A stretch of 64,000 nucleotides of DNA from Clostridia bacterium (GTDB lineage: Bacteria; Bacillota; DSM-12270; Thermacetogeniales; Thermacetogeniaceae): assembly GCA_902812385.1 (NCBI GenBank), contig CADDZD010000005.1, positions 1 through 64,000 of the forward strand, written 5' to 3'. Below the pieces are notes generated by a model that was not told where the DNA came from, did no database searches, and saw only the letters and a list, made by a program, of their open reading frames with translations. Position numbers and translations under genes: made by a program. Numbering within the stretch: the stretch's first letter is position 1; each line of letters begins with the position of its first letter. Positions 63,640-64,000 of this stretch are shown here, piece after piece.

Positions 63640-64000
63640 TCACACTTTTTCTGCATTTCCTGCCGGCACAGGCAGTTCGCAACCCGCCAGGACTGACTCA
63701 ACCCAGAACCGGTCAACAGGGTGAGGCGTGAACTGGGTAATAATGTCTATAACCGCCGGCTTGCCCGCCGCAAAGGCGCGCTGTAGTGCGGGCTTGATTT
63801 CTTCGGCCCTGGTTACCCTCTCGCCATAAGCGCCAAACCCCCGGGCTACCTCCGCGTAATCCGTATCAAAAAAGTCGGTTCCTACCGGATTGTTATATAA
63901 CCCTACCTGGCCTGCCTTGATCATGCCCCAGGCCCGATCGTTGAAAATAATATTCACCACTGGGAGATTATACCGAACCGCCGTCTCCAGTTCCTGGCAG
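63640..64000 (-). CDS. Thiamine-pyrophosphate enzyme, C-terminal part
   Basis: The frame runs off the window edge, so only about 120 C-terminal residues are visible. ELETAVRYNLPVVNIIFND (in the last 60 bp) and MIKAGQVGL, then DYAEVARGFGAYGERV and KPAVIDIIT, match the TPP-binding C-terminal domain of the acetolactate synthase / benzoylformate decarboxylase superfamily. The specific reaction cannot be told without the N-terminal domains. It ends 37 bp before the truncated SDR gene and probably shares an operon with it and the aldehyde oxidoreductase. Confidence 0.85.
   Translation of the reverse strand, partial: CQELETAVRYNLPVVNIIFNDRAWGMIKAGQVGLYNNPVGTDFFDTDYAEVARGFGAYGERVTRAEEIKPALQRAFAAGKPAVIDIITQFTPHPVDRFWVESVLAGCELPVPAGNAEKV

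Overview
The window reads as a chromosome segment of an endospore-forming, anaerobic, acetate-metabolising member of the Clostridia (the Peptococcaceae / Thermoanaerobacterales side). The basis is the gene content: two alpha/beta small acid-soluble spore proteins beside the germination protease, YlbJ, RemA, a YteA-type DksA protein, acetate kinase with phosphotransacetylase, a CooC-type ATPase for CO dehydrogenase maturation, LL-diaminopimelate aminotransferase, and a tungsten aldehyde:ferredoxin oxidoreductase. The species call is inference. TTG, GTG and one apparent ATT start occur among the genes, and nearly all genes lie on the minus strand.

Layout. 0.2-2.6 kb: ackA-pta (acetyl-CoA to acetate, ATP). 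2.8-6.5 kb: ylbJ, a coiled-coil protein, coaD, rsmD and a family 4 uracil-DNA glycosylase. 6.6-8.2 kb: gpr facing two ssp genes. 8.4-12.5 kb: recG, fakA-like kinase gene and an Asp23 protein gene; rpmB is divergent. 12.9-17.3 kb: yfcE plus ribD-ribE-ribBA-ribH under a promoter and FMN riboswitch. 17.3-24.5 kb: rpe, rsgA and an envelope-signalling cluster (PASTA kinase prkC, PBP, FHA-RodA fusion, FhaA). 24.5-35 kb: rsmB, DUF116, fmt, def, priA, metK, coaBC, rpoZ, gmk, remA, yicC. 34.8-36.8 kb: dapL-dapF. 37.3-39.8 kb (plus strand): cooC and rqcH. 40.1-50.6 kb: the complete UMP operon pyrR-B-C-carA-carB-pyrK-D-F-E with two PyrR-type attenuators. 50.6-59 kb: rluD, lspA, a glycosyltransferase, a YteA-type zinc-finger protein, DUF5665, DUF711, an ACT protein and ileS.

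From about 59.2 kb the character changes. A decayed IS256-family element is followed by about 1.1 kb of relics containing an intact-looking MerR-type promoter in front of a merR start broken after about seven codons. Then come a tungsten aldehyde:ferredoxin oxidoreductase gene, a short-chain dehydrogenase gene cut to 47 codons, and the C-terminal part of a thiamine-pyrophosphate enzyme running off the window edge. This is the accessory part of the window.

The most interesting structure in the core is the fhaA / FHA-rodA / pbpA / prkC cluster. It mirrors the actinobacterial fhaA-fhaB-pstP-rodA-pbpA-pknB locus, with FhaB fused to RodA and no phosphatase gene. I found no wholly novel multi-gene defence or biosynthetic system, no CRISPR array, and no tRNA or rRNA gene.
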